Source of the DNA: Halanaerobiales bacterium
GTDB taxonomy: Bacteria; Bacillota_F; Halanaerobiia; DY22613
Length of the DNA stretch: 63,204 bases
Assembly: GCA_023128035.1 (NCBI GenBank)
Contig: JAGMES010000010.1
Span: 1-63,204 of the forward strand
Direction of reading: 5' to 3'
The translations under genes were made by a program, and so were the position numbers. Under the pieces are notes generated by a model, which saw only the letters and a program-made list of their open reading frames with translations, was not told the origin of the DNA and searched no databases. Of the stretch, positions 45,522 through 54,220 are shown one piece after another (position 1 is the first letter of the stretch; every line of letters begins with the position of its first letter).

Positions 45522-45553
45522 AAAACTCCCAGGTGATTACCCTAAGGAGTTTT
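45522..45553. terminator. Terminator between the XRE regulator and the peptide gene
   Basis: Stem AAAACTCC / GGAGTTTT with a 16-base loop (45522-45529 and 45546-45553). T-runs on both sides suit the convergent genes. Confidence 0.6.
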
Positions 45554-45591
45554 ATCATTATGTAGATCAAAGTATTAATAAATGTTCATTA

Positions 45592-45747
45592 TTAAAAATC
45601 GCTATTTTGTACAGGTGGAACTGTTGTTACTACAGGAATAGAAATAGAGCAAGTTTCGTCTGGTTCAGCCCAAGGGCCAGCAGATGCAACCATACTTCCA
45701 ACTAATAAACATCCTAAAACACATAAAAAACAAACAATTTTCCTCAT
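45592..45747 (-). CDS. Short exported peptide, candidate Phr-like signal precursor
   Basis: A 51-residue peptide. Residues 1-22 are a clear export signal (MRKIVCFLCVLGCLLVGSMVASA, with an ASA cleavage site); the remainder is 28 residues, GPWAEPDETC at its start and PVQNSDF at its end. GGAGGG lies nine bases before the ATG. It follows the TPR gene by 50 bases on the same strand. Rap-Phr pairs of Bacillus have exactly this order and size: a TPR protein followed by a 40-60 residue exported precursor whose C-terminus becomes the signal. No sequence match to a known Phr is claimed. Confidence 0.68.
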   Translation of the reverse strand: MRKIVCFLCVLGCLLVGSMVASAGPWAEPDETCSISIPVVTTVPPVQNSDF

Positions 45748-45797
45748 ATTTATTACCCTCCACTTATATGATTTTTTTAACCTACAGATACTAAGAA

Positions 45798-46757
45798 TCA
45801 CAATTTATAATATTGTGTACCTTCTAATTTTTTATGCATACTTTCTTTCATTGTTTTTAGATACTCAACTTTATAATTACTCATGAGTTCATTAATTTTA
45901 ACTAAACAATCAAAAGCATATGAATAAGCTCCTGCTTCTTTGAAATATTCAAAAGAAAGATATAAAGTATCTAAAGATGTAAAAAGTTCATCATCCTCCA
46001 ACTCAGCCATTGCCTTTACATAAAATGCTTTACCTATCTCTAACTTGTCATCATACTCAGTGGCAATAATCTCAGCCTTCTCAGTATATTCTTTTACTAC
46101 TTCAACTGCACCACCCTTATCAAGTTTTAAATGAATTTCTGCTAAATTATTATATAGTTTTGGTAAATCTTTTTCTTCACTATATTTAAACGAATCATTA
46201 ATTATTTCTATCGCTTTCTCATACTCTTCTTTATAAAAATAGTAAACACCATAATTATTATAAATTTTTCTTTTCAATATATTAGGCAAAGTTTCAAAAT
46301 GCTCATTTGCTAAGCCCAAATATTTTTTTGTTTCCTCCAAACATTCTTTACTTTTGTCTACTGTTAAATAAACCCAAGCAATATTAATATATATTCTAAC
46401 TAAAAGAGAAGTATCTTCGGTTTCAGTTAATAACTCTTCAAATATTTCTACAGCTTGCTCCACTTCACCTAAATAACCTTTCGAAATTCCACTTAATTTT
46501 TTTATCCGAAATGCTTCTGCTCCTTCGTTATATTCTAAAGCTTCTGGAACACTTTCAATTACTTTTTTATACTGATTTAATTCATATAATCCTTTTACTT
46601 TTAAAAAAGTAATCTCAGCTAGTAAAACTTTATCATTGTTAGATAAACCTTTAGCAATGCCTATATTCTCCATAAAACCTGTTAAATCCTTCTTTTTCAA
46701 CATATTTTTAGCTTCTTCATAATGTTTTTTCGGAGTTGATACCAACTTTTCAATCAT
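45798..46757 (-). CDS. TPR-repeat protein, Rap-like (no HTH)
   Basis: A 319-residue all-helical protein with about seven TPR units. Clear helices are TSLLVRIYINIAWVYLTVDK, RKIYNNYGVYYFYKEEYEKAI, LPKLYNNLAEIHLKLDKGG and KLEIGKAFYVKAMAELEDDEL. Unlike PlcR/NprR types it has no N-terminal helix-turn-helix, so it is closer to Rap, which acts by binding partner proteins. GGGGAGG stands nine bases before ATG 46757; longer in-frame starts include that site. It has a good sigma-A promoter and is followed by the exported-peptide gene. The sensor role is inferred from this arrangement. Confidence 0.75.
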   Translation of the reverse strand: MIEKLVSTPKKHYEEAKNMLKKKDLTGFMENIGIAKGLSNNDKVLLAEITFLKVKGLYELNQYKKVIESVPEALEYNEGAEAFRIKKLSGISKGYLGEVEQAVEIFEELLTETEDTSLLVRIYINIAWVYLTVDKSKECLEETKKYLGLANEHFETLPNILKRKIYNNYGVYYFYKEEYEKAIEIINDSFKYSEEKDLPKLYNNLAEIHLKLDKGGAVEVVKEYTEKAEIIATEYDDKLEIGKAFYVKAMAELEDDELFTSLDTLYLSFEYFKEAGAYSYAFDCLVKINELMSNYKVEYLKTMKESMHKKLEGTQYYKL

Positions 46758-46806
46758 AACATTTCCTCCCCATATATCTCTATCAAATTTATTTTTTCTC
46801 ATTTTT

Positions 46807-46835
46807 ATTATATCACCCACAGTCCGTTAATTCAA
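46807..46835 (-). promoter_or_regulatory. Sigma-A promoter of the TPR-peptide operon
   Basis: Minus-strand TTGAAT (46830-46835), 17-base spacer, TATAAT (46807-46812). The leader to the TPR start is about 45 bases. A GCAGGAATT near 46870 looks like a sigma-H -35 box but has no GAAT partner. Confidence 0.7.
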
Positions 46836-46917
46836 TACTATACTTTATTTTTTTACAATTAAAATCAAAATTCCTGCAATATAATATTTTAAATTTTATT
46901 AACAACGAAGTATTAAA

Positions 46918-46950
46918 CAAAAAAAGATGAGCCCACTAACAGGCTCACTC
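46918..46950 (-). terminator. Terminator overlapping the end of the metH gene
   Basis: Minus-strand TGAGCC / GGCTCA stem (46928-46947), followed by seven T residues. The first TGA of the stem is the stop codon of the methionine synthase gene, so the terminator starts within the coding sequence. Confidence 0.85.
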
Positions 46951-49272
46951 TTGACTCTTAATCAACCCCCTACAAACCTCCAACACCACCGAAGCATTCT
47001 TACAATACTCATCACACCCAAACCGCTCAGCAAGCTGAGCATTCATCGAAGCCCCACCAGCTATCAGTATAACTTGCACATTCTCCTTCTTCAAAAGCTC
47101 TGCCACTTCTTCAACCCTTCCCACAGTGGTTGTCATCATAACCGCAAGCCCTAATATATCAGGCTTTTCTCTTTTCACAACCTCAATTATCTCCTCAGCA
47201 GGAACATCCTTACCAGCGTCGATTATCTGAAATCCTCCACTCTTCAACACTGTTCCTACAATATTTTTGCCGATATCATGGACATCCCCTTCAACCGTCG
47301 CCAGTACTACTTTACCCTGATAAGTTCTCTCCTCACCACTTAAGCTATTTAAAAACTCAAAAATCGGTTGAGCTGTCTCTGAGGCTAGTAGCAGATGTGG
47401 AAGATATATTTTCCCTTCTGCGTATAGATCCCCAACTTCCTCCATCGCTTTTCCTAAAATATCTTGACTGACTTCCAATAGAGAGATTTCTTTTAACTCT
47501 TCTTCTATCAAACTTTTCAGTTGATTCTGATCACCTGAAAGTAAAGCTTCAACCATTGGATTATCTGTTACGACCTTCTCTTTTTCAGTAACCATCTCTC
47601 CTCTTAACTCCAAAGCTCCTCGCATACTACCCATTACAAATATATCGCCAGAATTCATTATCGCTGAAGTTAAACCCTTTTCCATAGCTTGAGCAAGATA
47701 AACCCCATTGATCTCAGCACGACCAGGTAAACCAAAACTCAAATTAGAAAGTCCCATAGTTGTCTTAATCCCTGCTTCTTTCAATAACCGCACTGTTTCA
47801 AGAGTAACACGAGGATCTTTCTTAGCACCCAAAGATAAAACAAGTGGATCAGCCAAAACCCGATCTCTTGAAATTCCATTCTCCTCCAAAATAGCTATAC
47901 CCTCTAGAATCTTTTCAAATCTCTCTTCAGGAGTTTTAGGTATCCCTTTACCCATAGCTAACAGAATCAACATACCACCATATTTCTTCAAGAGCTGAAT
48001 TCTGCTTTCCAAACTCTTTTCCGTTACTTGCGCAGAATTAATCAATGGTCGCCCAGGATATTCTCTTAAAGCAATCTCCAAATACTCAGAATTTTGAATA
48101 TCAAAAGAGATCGGTATAGAAGATCTGCGATCCAATTCTACCATTACCTCTTTAAAATGTTCTGGAGTTAACAATTTTTCTATCCCAAGATTTAAATCTA
48201 AAATAGTTGCCCCTTCTTTTTCTTGACTCGTAGCCTCATCATAAAGAGTACTATAATTCTTTTGAACAATCTCTTCCTGAAATTTCTTTCTCGACGCAGG
48301 ATTAATTCGTTCACCAATAATAGTAAAAGGTTCTACAGTTCGATAAACAGTCCGAGAAATAAATGACTGAACAAAAGAAATATTCCTTTGAACAGGTCTC
48401 CGCTTACTTATTAATTTTTTCATCACCTTGATATGATTCGGTGATGTTCCACAACATCCACCGATAATGTTCGCACCTAAATCAACAAAATCTTCTATGT
48501 AAATCGCAAAATGTTCTGGTGTCATCTTATAACTTAAATTTTTCCCATCATAGATAGGATCACCAGCATTAGGTTCCAAAGAAAGGGGTTTTGTCGTATA
48601 TTTAGCCAGCTCCTTAAAAACTGGAAGCATCTCTTCAGGCTCTAATGTACAATTAATCCCAATCACATCTACATCTAAGTCCTCAAAGGTTGAAGCGAAA
48701 ATTGCTACTGATGTTCCTGTAACAGCTCGAAGAGAACTATCAAAGGTCATGTGCACTATAACAGGTAAATCCTCGGTCACATTTCGAATCCCTAATACAG
48801 CAGCCTTTAACTCTTTAAGATCAGTCATGGTTTCAATGATAAATCCATCCACACCAGCGTCTAGCAAAATTTTAGCTTGTTCTGAAAAAACTTGAACTGA
48901 TCCTTCAAAATCCATCGAACCCATCGGTATAGGGAAATTTCCTGTAGAAGAAAGATCACCAAAAACCAGCACTTTGTCACCAGCAACCTTACGAGCAATC
49001 TGGACAGCTCGAAAATTAATCTCTTCAAAATGTTCTTCCAATCCTAAAGATGCCAATTTTGGACGATTAGCACTAAAGGTATTTGTTAAAATAATATCAG
49101 AACCTGCTTCCACATATTCTCGTTGCAAACTTTCAACAACCTCAGGTACCTGTAAATTCAATAATTCACCTGGCATCTCACCATAACCCCGTTTGAAAAA
49201 TTCTGTACCATAGCCACCGTCTAAAATTAAAATACGCTCTTTTAAAAGCTGTGAAAATTTATTTCGTTTCAT
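46945..49272 (-). CDS. metH: Cobalamin-dependent methionine synthase core (Hcy, pterin and B12 domains; no activation domain)
   Basis: A 775-residue MetH-type methyltransferase: homocysteine domain 1-300 (LDGGYGTEFFKRG; zinc cysteines in GINCTLEP and GGCCGTSPNH), methyltetrahydrofolate/pterin domain about 310-580 (TIIGERINPASRKKF, GATILDLNLG), and cobalamin domain about 590-775 (cap region, then EGDVHDIGKNIVGTVL with the axial histidine). The reactivation domain found in Escherichia coli MetH is missing and is encoded separately just upstream (49259-49861). It makes methionine from homocysteine using methylcobalamin. AGGAGG lies five bases before ATG 49272. The two genes overlap by 14 bases. 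Confidence 0.93.
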   Translation of the reverse strand: MKRNKFSQLLKERILILDGGYGTEFFKRGYGEMPGELLNLQVPEVVESLQREYVEAGSDIILTNTFSANRPKLASLGLEEHFEEINFRAVQIARKVAGDKVLVFGDLSSTGNFPIPMGSMDFEGSVQVFSEQAKILLDAGVDGFIIETMTDLKELKAAVLGIRNVTEDLPVIVHMTFDSSLRAVTGTSVAIFASTFEDLDVDVIGINCTLEPEEMLPVFKELAKYTTKPLSLEPNAGDPIYDGKNLSYKMTPEHFAIYIEDFVDLGANIIGGCCGTSPNHIKVMKKLISKRRPVQRNISFVQSFISRTVYRTVEPFTIIGERINPASRKKFQEEIVQKNYSTLYDEATSQEKEGATILDLNLGIEKLLTPEHFKEVMVELDRRSSIPISFDIQNSEYLEIALREYPGRPLINSAQVTEKSLESRIQLLKKYGGMLILLAMGKGIPKTPEERFEKILEGIAILEENGISRDRVLADPLVLSLGAKKDPRVTLETVRLLKEAGIKTTMGLSNLSFGLPGRAEINGVYLAQAMEKGLTSAIMNSGDIFVMGSMRGALELRGEMVTEKEKVVTDNPMVEALLSGDQNQLKSLIEEELKEISLLEVSQDILGKAMEEVGDLYAEGKIYLPHLLLASETAQPIFEFLNSLSGEERTYQGKVVLATVEGDVHDIGKNIVGTVLKSGGFQIIDAGKDVPAEEIIEVVKREKPDILGLAVMMTTTVGRVEEVAELLKKENVQVILIAGGASMNAQLAERFGCDEYCKNASVVLEVCRGLIKSQE

Positions 49273-49861
49273 AGTTACCTCCTTCAAACCCGATCATACA
49301 AACTGTGCTTTTCCGTGGTAATAAAATTCCTGTCTCTAAACTAGCACATACAGAATCAACCTCTAACAAATCGAGAATAAAATTATTAACCCTTATATCA
49401 ACATCCCCATATCCAGGCGAAAAACGTCTGGTTCCCTCTCCAGATTGATCACGAAGCCAGGCATCAAAAGATTGATTCAACTCTTCTAAAGCCTCTGATG
49501 CCCAGGCATCTAAAAGCGTTGCCTGTAACACTTTCTGTTGAGCTAAATAATCCTCAATTGCTTGATCAATCTTTTTACCTAAAGTTGATACAAAGAAAGT
49601 TATTGACTTAATATTTTTAAATATCTCTGGAATAATTATCATCCCATTCACAAGTTTAGGAATTTCCTCAATCGGCATCGTTTTATAAAATAGCCTTCCC
49701 TCAGATATTTCTAATCCACGAGCATAGATTGAATTGGCAAGATTTCGCATAATATCATCTAAAACAATCGGATTTCCTTTGAAACCTGCTCGAAAAAAAT
49801 ATGCTCTTTTGGATGGCATAATTTCATCAGATTTTGGAATATACAATTTTGTCGTATACAT
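49259..49861 (-). CDS. Stand-alone methionine synthase activation-domain protein
   Basis: A 200-residue protein corresponding to the SAM-binding reactivation domain of MetH. The signature is GTRRFSPGYGDVDIRVNNF near 145-163, where the Arg and Gly-Tyr of RxxxGY bind SAM. Other parts (STLGKKIDQAIEDYL, LDAWASEALEELNQSF) also fit the family. It regenerates active cobalamin for the adjacent MetH core by reductive methylation; a flavodoxin-type reductant must come from elsewhere. The gene precedes and overlaps metH, so the pair is one operon. ATG 49861 is preferred, with AAGGA eight bases upstream. Confidence 0.87.
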   Translation of the reverse strand: MYTTKLYIPKSDEIMPSKRAYFFRAGFKGNPIVLDDIMRNLANSIYARGLEISEGRLFYKTMPIEEIPKLVNGMIIIPEIFKNIKSITFFVSTLGKKIDQAIEDYLAQQKVLQATLLDAWASEALEELNQSFDAWLRDQSGEGTRRFSPGYGDVDIRVNNFILDLLEVDSVCASLETGILLPRKSTVCMIGFEGGNYETK

Positions 49862-50113
49862 AAGCCTCATCCTTTTATAGTTATTATATCGACTTTAATT
49901 TCTATATATTTTAGTAAATTCCTCTAAAGCTAGTTAAGTTCTTTATAATAAAAAACTTTTACGCTATTTGCTAATTTACTATTACTTTTTTAGAAATTTT
50001 AATCTTTTACTTGCATTCAGTGTTATTTTAGTGATACGATATACATAGATACACATTGCTAGGAAAAATTGGAACGATGTGCTACACAAAAAATTTAAAA
50101 AGAGGTGAATAAA

Positions 50114-51190
50114 ATGGTATCCTCACTATCATATGATAGACTAGCTAGTATGCGTGATCCCCTCACTGGTCTCTACAACCGTACCTACTTTGATCAAGAG
50201 ATTAAACGTCTGGAAGAAGAAAAATGTAATCCAGTAGGAATCATCATCTGTGACATCGTTAGTCTTAAGATGTTTAATAATGCGTTAGGGAAAGAAAGTG
50301 GAGACAAACTCCTTTTAACAACCGCAAAGATCCTAACCCAAACTTTCGGCAAAAATTATATAATCGCCCGGATTGGAGGAGATGAATTTGCAGTTATACT
50401 CCCTAAAATTAGCCAGAAAAACACCGAAAACGCATATCACAGAATACAAGATTTTATTTTCCATTATAATGAAAAGAACGAAAAACTTCCTTTAAGTTTA
50501 TCCATTGGTTTTGCTACTACACAAGATAAAAAAGGAAGTATAAGTGACATTTTTAGAAAAGCCGAACATAATATGTATGATGAAAAAATTCATAATGGTC
50601 ATAGCGCTCAAAACACTATTATCTATGCCCTAATTGAGTCACTTAAAGAAAAAGATTTTAATAAAGATGACGAAAAAGCTCGTCTATATGAATTAATTGT
50701 AAGTATCGCTAAAGATATCGGAATCAAGTTATCTGAACAAGAATATTCTGATCTACGTCTTCTGGCACAGTTTCGTGATATTGGCAAAGTACATATTGAC
50801 AATAAGATACTCTTTAAAGAAGGTCCTCTTACTCCAAGTGAATATTCAGAAATTAAACGCCACTCTGAAATTGGATATAAACTTGCCAGATCTATCCCAG
50901 ATTTAAACCAGATCGCTGATAATATTCTTGCACATCATGAATGGTGGGATGGTTCCGGTTATCCACTAGGATTAAAAGGTGAAGAAATCCCACTAGAATG
51001 CCGTCTCCTATCAATCGCCGATGCTTATTATGCTATGACTAATAAGCGACCTTATCGTAAAGCTATTTCTGCAGAAGAAGCTATATCAAATCTAATGAAC
51101 GGAAGTGGAACCCAATTTGATCCAGAATTAGTTGGAAAATTTATCAAAATATTAAAAGAGAAACCAAGCAAATATGAAAATCTAAAATAA
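50114..51190 (+). CDS. GGDEF and HD-GYP domain protein with a degenerate HD site
   Basis: A 358-residue cytoplasmic protein linking cyclic-di-GMP making and breaking domains. GGDEF domain about 15-165: RDPLTGLYNRTYFD, IICDIVSLKMFNN and an intact GGDEF in RIGGDEFAVILP. HD-GYP domain about 180-345: HHEWWDGSGYPLGLKGEEIP and IADAYYAM are intact, but the HD pair reads RD (QFRDIGK), so a metal-binding histidine is lost. The phosphodiesterase may be inactive or act as a sensor. No signal-input domain. AGAGGTG precedes ATG 50114. A weak promoter candidate TTGCAT-N18-TACGAT lies at 50011-50040. Confidence 0.9.
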   Translation: MVSSLSYDRLASMRDPLTGLYNRTYFDQEIKRLEEEKCNPVGIIICDIVSLKMFNNALGKESGDKLLLTTAKILTQTFGKNYIIARIGGDEFAVILPKISQKNTENAYHRIQDFIFHYNEKNEKLPLSLSIGFATTQDKKGSISDIFRKAEHNMYDEKIHNGHSAQNTIIYALIESLKEKDFNKDDEKARLYELIVSIAKDIGIKLSEQEYSDLRLLAQFRDIGKVHIDNKILFKEGPLTPSEYSEIKRHSEIGYKLARSIPDLNQIADNILAHHEWWDGSGYPLGLKGEEIPLECRLLSIADAYYAMTNKRPYRKAISAEEAISNLMNGSGTQFDPELVGKFIKILKEKPSKYENLK

Positions 51191-51252
51191 AATCCTTCCC
51201 ATAACCTACCTAAAAGACATATTATACTATCAGAAAGGTAGGTGGGATTTAA

Positions 51253-51789
51253 ATGGATAAAATTCATCAACGAAATCAATACCAATGGGCCAGCATCTTA
51301 ATTTTGCTCACAGCACTCATTCAAAGTTCCGCTAGCCTTTTTGAAGGTTCGGACTACATAATAAGTATGCTTACGACTCTAACCATCGGATATCTAACTT
51401 ACTTGACCCCTAGAGGCGGTTTTCTTGGATTTCTAATTAGCTCTCTAATTGTTGGTTTAATCACATCCACAGAATTTCCAACTCTTCTCCTAATCACGGG
51501 GCCATTAGGAATCTCACTCGGATGGAGTCAATACCTCAAAAAAGGCGCTTTACGAACTGCCATCAACGCAGGAATTATCATGGCGATGGGAATGTACATA
51601 ATGACTTTTTTCCTTGACATCCCAGTATTTAAAGGTCAATTAGAATCATTGTATCCTAATATTCAATTAGTGCAAATCTATTTTCTCTTTGCTCTCTCTT
51701 ATGCCTGGCTATGTTTCCGCATCCTGAACTCTTTAACCCATTGTGTGCACTTTCCGCTAACAAGAAAAGGTGTAAGCCTACACAAATAA
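51253..51789 (+). CDS. Small multi-pass membrane protein, unknown
   Basis: A 178-residue hydrophobic protein with about five to six predicted helices (for example ILILLTALIQSSASLF, GGFLGFLISSLIVGLI, TLLLITGPLGISLGW, INAGIIMAMGMYIMTFFL, IYFLFALSYAWLCF). No family motif is recognised; the layout is reminiscent of small ECF-type or DUF membrane components, which I cannot confirm. GGTAGGTGGG precedes the ATG. It follows the GGDEF/HD-GYP gene by 62 bases on the same strand. Confidence 0.65.
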   Translation: MDKIHQRNQYQWASILILLTALIQSSASLFEGSDYIISMLTTLTIGYLTYLTPRGGFLGFLISSLIVGLITSTEFPTLLLITGPLGISLGWSQYLKKGALRTAINAGIIMAMGMYIMTFFLDIPVFKGQLESLYPNIQLVQIYFLFALSYAWLCFRILNSLTHCVHFPLTRKGVSLHK

Positions 51790-51799
51790 TTACCCAAGA

Positions 51800-51852
51800 A
51801 AGTTGAAGGTTAATAACCCAACCGCTAGTTTGAGTTATTAATCTTCAACTTT
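51800..51852. terminator. Bidirectional terminator between the membrane protein and glycerate kinase genes
   Basis: Inverted repeat AAGTTGAAG.TTAATAAC / GTTATTAATCTTCAACTT with one mismatch and a loop of about 17 bases. It overlaps the stop codon of the glycerate kinase gene on the minus strand. Confidence 0.75.
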
Positions 51853-52978
51853 ATAAAATTAACAACCTACCTACATTCTCACCCAATTGTACAAGAAGGC
51901 TTTCAGACTTTTCCATAGCTTGTTCTAAAGTCATCGGAGCATTGATAATTGAAAATAAAGCATCTATTCCATGCTCATAAACCATCTCTGCCCCATCTCC
52001 CAAAGTCCCCGCTATCCCAATCACAGGAATTTTGAATTTTTTTGCTACCTTCGCCACTCCAATAGGCGTTTTTCCATATATAGTCTGCAAATCAATTTTT
52101 CCTTCTCCTGTAATTACAATATCCATTTCTGGAATTATCTCTTCTATCTTACTTGCCTCGGTCACAATATCAATCCCACATTTTAGTTCTGCCTTTAAAA
52201 AAGCCATCAGCCCTGCACCTAACCCTCCAGCAGCTCCGGCGCCTGGAAAATTACCTACTGAAATTCCTAAAGTTTGTTGGATTAGCATACCAATATGTCG
52301 TAAACCTGTATCCAACTCTTCTACCATTTCTGGTGTCGCTCCTTTTTGAGGCCCATAAATATATGCTGCTCCATTTTTTCCATATAAAGGATTTTCAACA
52401 TCGCAAGCTACCTGAATCGTTGTTTCTAAAAGCCGCGTATCCAATCCTGAAAGGTCTATAGTGTGAATTCTTTGTAATTCACCACCTCCGTAACCAACCT
52501 CATTGCTGTCTACATCTAAAAAATGACCTCCAAGAGCCTGAACCATCCCAACACCACAATCATTAGTTGCACTTCCACCAATACCAATAATTAAATCTCG
52601 ACAACCTTCATCTAATGCTGCTTTAATCAATTCCCCTGTACCAAATGTGGTTGTCTTTAGAGGGTTTCTTTTATCATTAGGGACCAATGGTAATCCAGAT
52701 GCTGCTGACATTTCAATAACTGCTGTTTTTTCATTTCCCAAAATTCCAAAAAACGCATCTACTCTTTCACCTAACGGGCCAGTCACAGATTTTTTAACAA
52801 TTCGTCCAGCCGTAGAATCCACTAAAGACTCTACAGTACCCTCTCCACCATCAGCCATTGGCAAAATATGTATACTAAAACGTGGATTTGCTTTCTTCAA
52901 ACCACGTTCTAAACTTTCTCCAACTTCACGAGCTGTTAAGCTTCCTTTAAAAGAATCAGTTGCTATCAAAATCTTCAT
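51851..52978 (-). CDS. Glycerate kinase (GlxK family)
   Basis: A 375-residue glycerate kinase of the GlxK/GarK type, phosphorylating glycerate with ATP to feed lower glycolysis. Family landmarks: MKILIATDSFKGSLTA at the start, MADGGEGTVESLV near 42, GTGELIKAALDEG near 115, GIGGSATNDCGVGMVQALGG near 130, GAAGGLGAGLMAFL near 265 and TGEGKIDLQT near 295. GAGGTGGG precedes ATG 52978. Last gene of the PTS IIC-PHP-NagA-GlxK series. No other glycerate or glyoxylate gene is nearby. Confidence 0.9.
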   Translation of the reverse strand: MKILIATDSFKGSLTAREVGESLERGLKKANPRFSIHILPMADGGEGTVESLVDSTAGRIVKKSVTGPLGERVDAFFGILGNEKTAVIEMSAASGLPLVPNDKRNPLKTTTFGTGELIKAALDEGCRDLIIGIGGSATNDCGVGMVQALGGHFLDVDSNEVGYGGGELQRIHTIDLSGLDTRLLETTIQVACDVENPLYGKNGAAYIYGPQKGATPEMVEELDTGLRHIGMLIQQTLGISVGNFPGAGAAGGLGAGLMAFLKAELKCGIDIVTEASKIEEIIPEMDIVITGEGKIDLQTIYGKTPIGVAKVAKKFKIPVIGIAGTLGDGAEMVYEHGIDALFSIINAPMTLEQAMEKSESLLVQLGENVGRLLIL

Positions 52979-53016
52979 ATTTCCCACCTCACCCTATGTA
53001 TTAGATTTTCTCCTTA

Positions 53017-54186
53017 TTACTCTTCTCCTCGAATATATACAACCCGTCCTCCGATAATCGTCTCTCTCACTATCAAATCAGGAGTTAACAAGGTCAAATC
53101 AGCATCTTTACCCTGTGAAATACTACCCTTAGTTTCACCATGTCCCAAAAGATGAGCAGGATTAGTTGAGGCCATCTTTATTACGTCAACAATTGATAAC
53201 CCTGCCAGATTAATCGCGTTTTGTACTGCTTCTTGCATTGTTAAAGTACTCCCTGCCAAAGTACCATCTGCCAATCTGGCCTCTTTTCCTTTTTTAAATA
53301 CATTAAGCCCACCTAAATCGTATTCACCGTCATCTAAACCAGCAGCTCTCATGGCATCAGTAATTAACACCATCTCATCAGGAAGTTTAAGTTTACTCAG
53401 AATTCGTACCACCACAGGATGAAGATGAATTCCATCCATAATCACTTCTGCTACTAAAGGCAGATCCATGATCCCTCCAACAACTCCAGGCTCTCTGTGA
53501 TGCAGTCCACGCATACCATTGAATGTATGAACTCCATGAGTTGCTCCTGCTTCATAAGCTGCTTTTACATCCTCATATGTACCATTACTATGACCCAGAG
53601 CTATCTTAGCGCCTTCTTGTGAAATCTTTTGAATATATTCTATTGCTCCATCGACTTCAGGAGCCACAGTAACAATAAGTTGTCCTGGTACTTCTTTTTG
53701 TAATTTTTGAGTCCATTCGATATCTGGAGCTACAATCATCTCTGCCTGATGAGCACCCTTTTTTTCAGGATTGATAAACGGCCCTTCCATATGGAAACCA
53801 AGAATCTGTGCACCATCCTCATTAATTTTTGCTGCCTCATTCACCACGTCTACTGCTCGCTCTATCTCTATATAAGGATTCGTTATCCCTGTAGGAATAA
53901 ATCCTGTCACTCCCTTAGATGCTTTAAAACGAGCTATCTTTAAAATTCCTTCCAAATCTCCATCCATCACGTCTGAACCAACTGCACCATGACAATGAAT
54001 ATCAATCCAACCTGGAGAGATATACCCACCTTGTAAATCTATCACTTCATGATCTTTTAAGGAAAGATCATCTATCTCATCTTCATATAAAATATCTGCA
54101 ATTTTTCCATCTTGAATAACCAAAATATGTTCACCAAGAATGCCATGTTCTAAGATCATCTTACCATTTATCAGATATAATGCCAT
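53017..54186 (-). CDS. nagA: N-acetylglucosamine-6-phosphate deacetylase
   Basis: A 389-residue amidohydrolase removing acetate from GlcNAc-6-P. Metal and catalytic landmarks: DIHCHGAVGSDVMDG near 63, GFHMEGPFINPEKKGAH near 130, LGHSNG near 200, HTFNGMRGLHHREPG near 222 and the catalytic aspartate in ITDAMRAAG near 275. Normal length. No nagB is adjacent. A PTS IIC-like protein upstream could bring in an amino sugar. AAGGGG lies about ten bases before the ATG; spacing to the PHP gene is 34 bases. Confidence 0.93.
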   Translation of the reverse strand: MALYLINGKMILEHGILGEHILVIQDGKIADILYEDEIDDLSLKDHEVIDLQGGYISPGWIDIHCHGAVGSDVMDGDLEGILKIARFKASKGVTGFIPTGITNPYIEIERAVDVVNEAAKINEDGAQILGFHMEGPFINPEKKGAHQAEMIVAPDIEWTQKLQKEVPGQLIVTVAPEVDGAIEYIQKISQEGAKIALGHSNGTYEDVKAAYEAGATHGVHTFNGMRGLHHREPGVVGGIMDLPLVAEVIMDGIHLHPVVVRILSKLKLPDEMVLITDAMRAAGLDDGEYDLGGLNVFKKGKEARLADGTLAGSTLTMQEAVQNAINLAGLSIVDVIKMASTNPAHLLGHGETKGSISQGKDADLTLLTPDLIVRETIIGGRVVYIRGEE

Positions 54187-54220
54187 TTAACTTCATCCCC
54201 TTTTGCTAAACTTTCTTTAA

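Noticed and set aside
45508..45705. Plus-strand frame across the terminator and the peptide gene
   Set aside because: It overlaps the terminator and the exported peptide, which has a signal sequence and a strong ribosome binding site.
46863..46880. GCAGGAATT upstream of the TPR gene as a fourth sigma-H promoter
   Set aside because: The -35-like box is good but no GAAT-type -10 lies 14 bases on; a sigma-A promoter nearer the gene is better.
49871..50113. Possible SAM or cyclic-di-GMP riboswitch before metH or the GGDEF gene
   Set aside because: None of the conserved cores of those riboswitches is present; only a small CACAT/ATGTG hairpin near 50052-50081.
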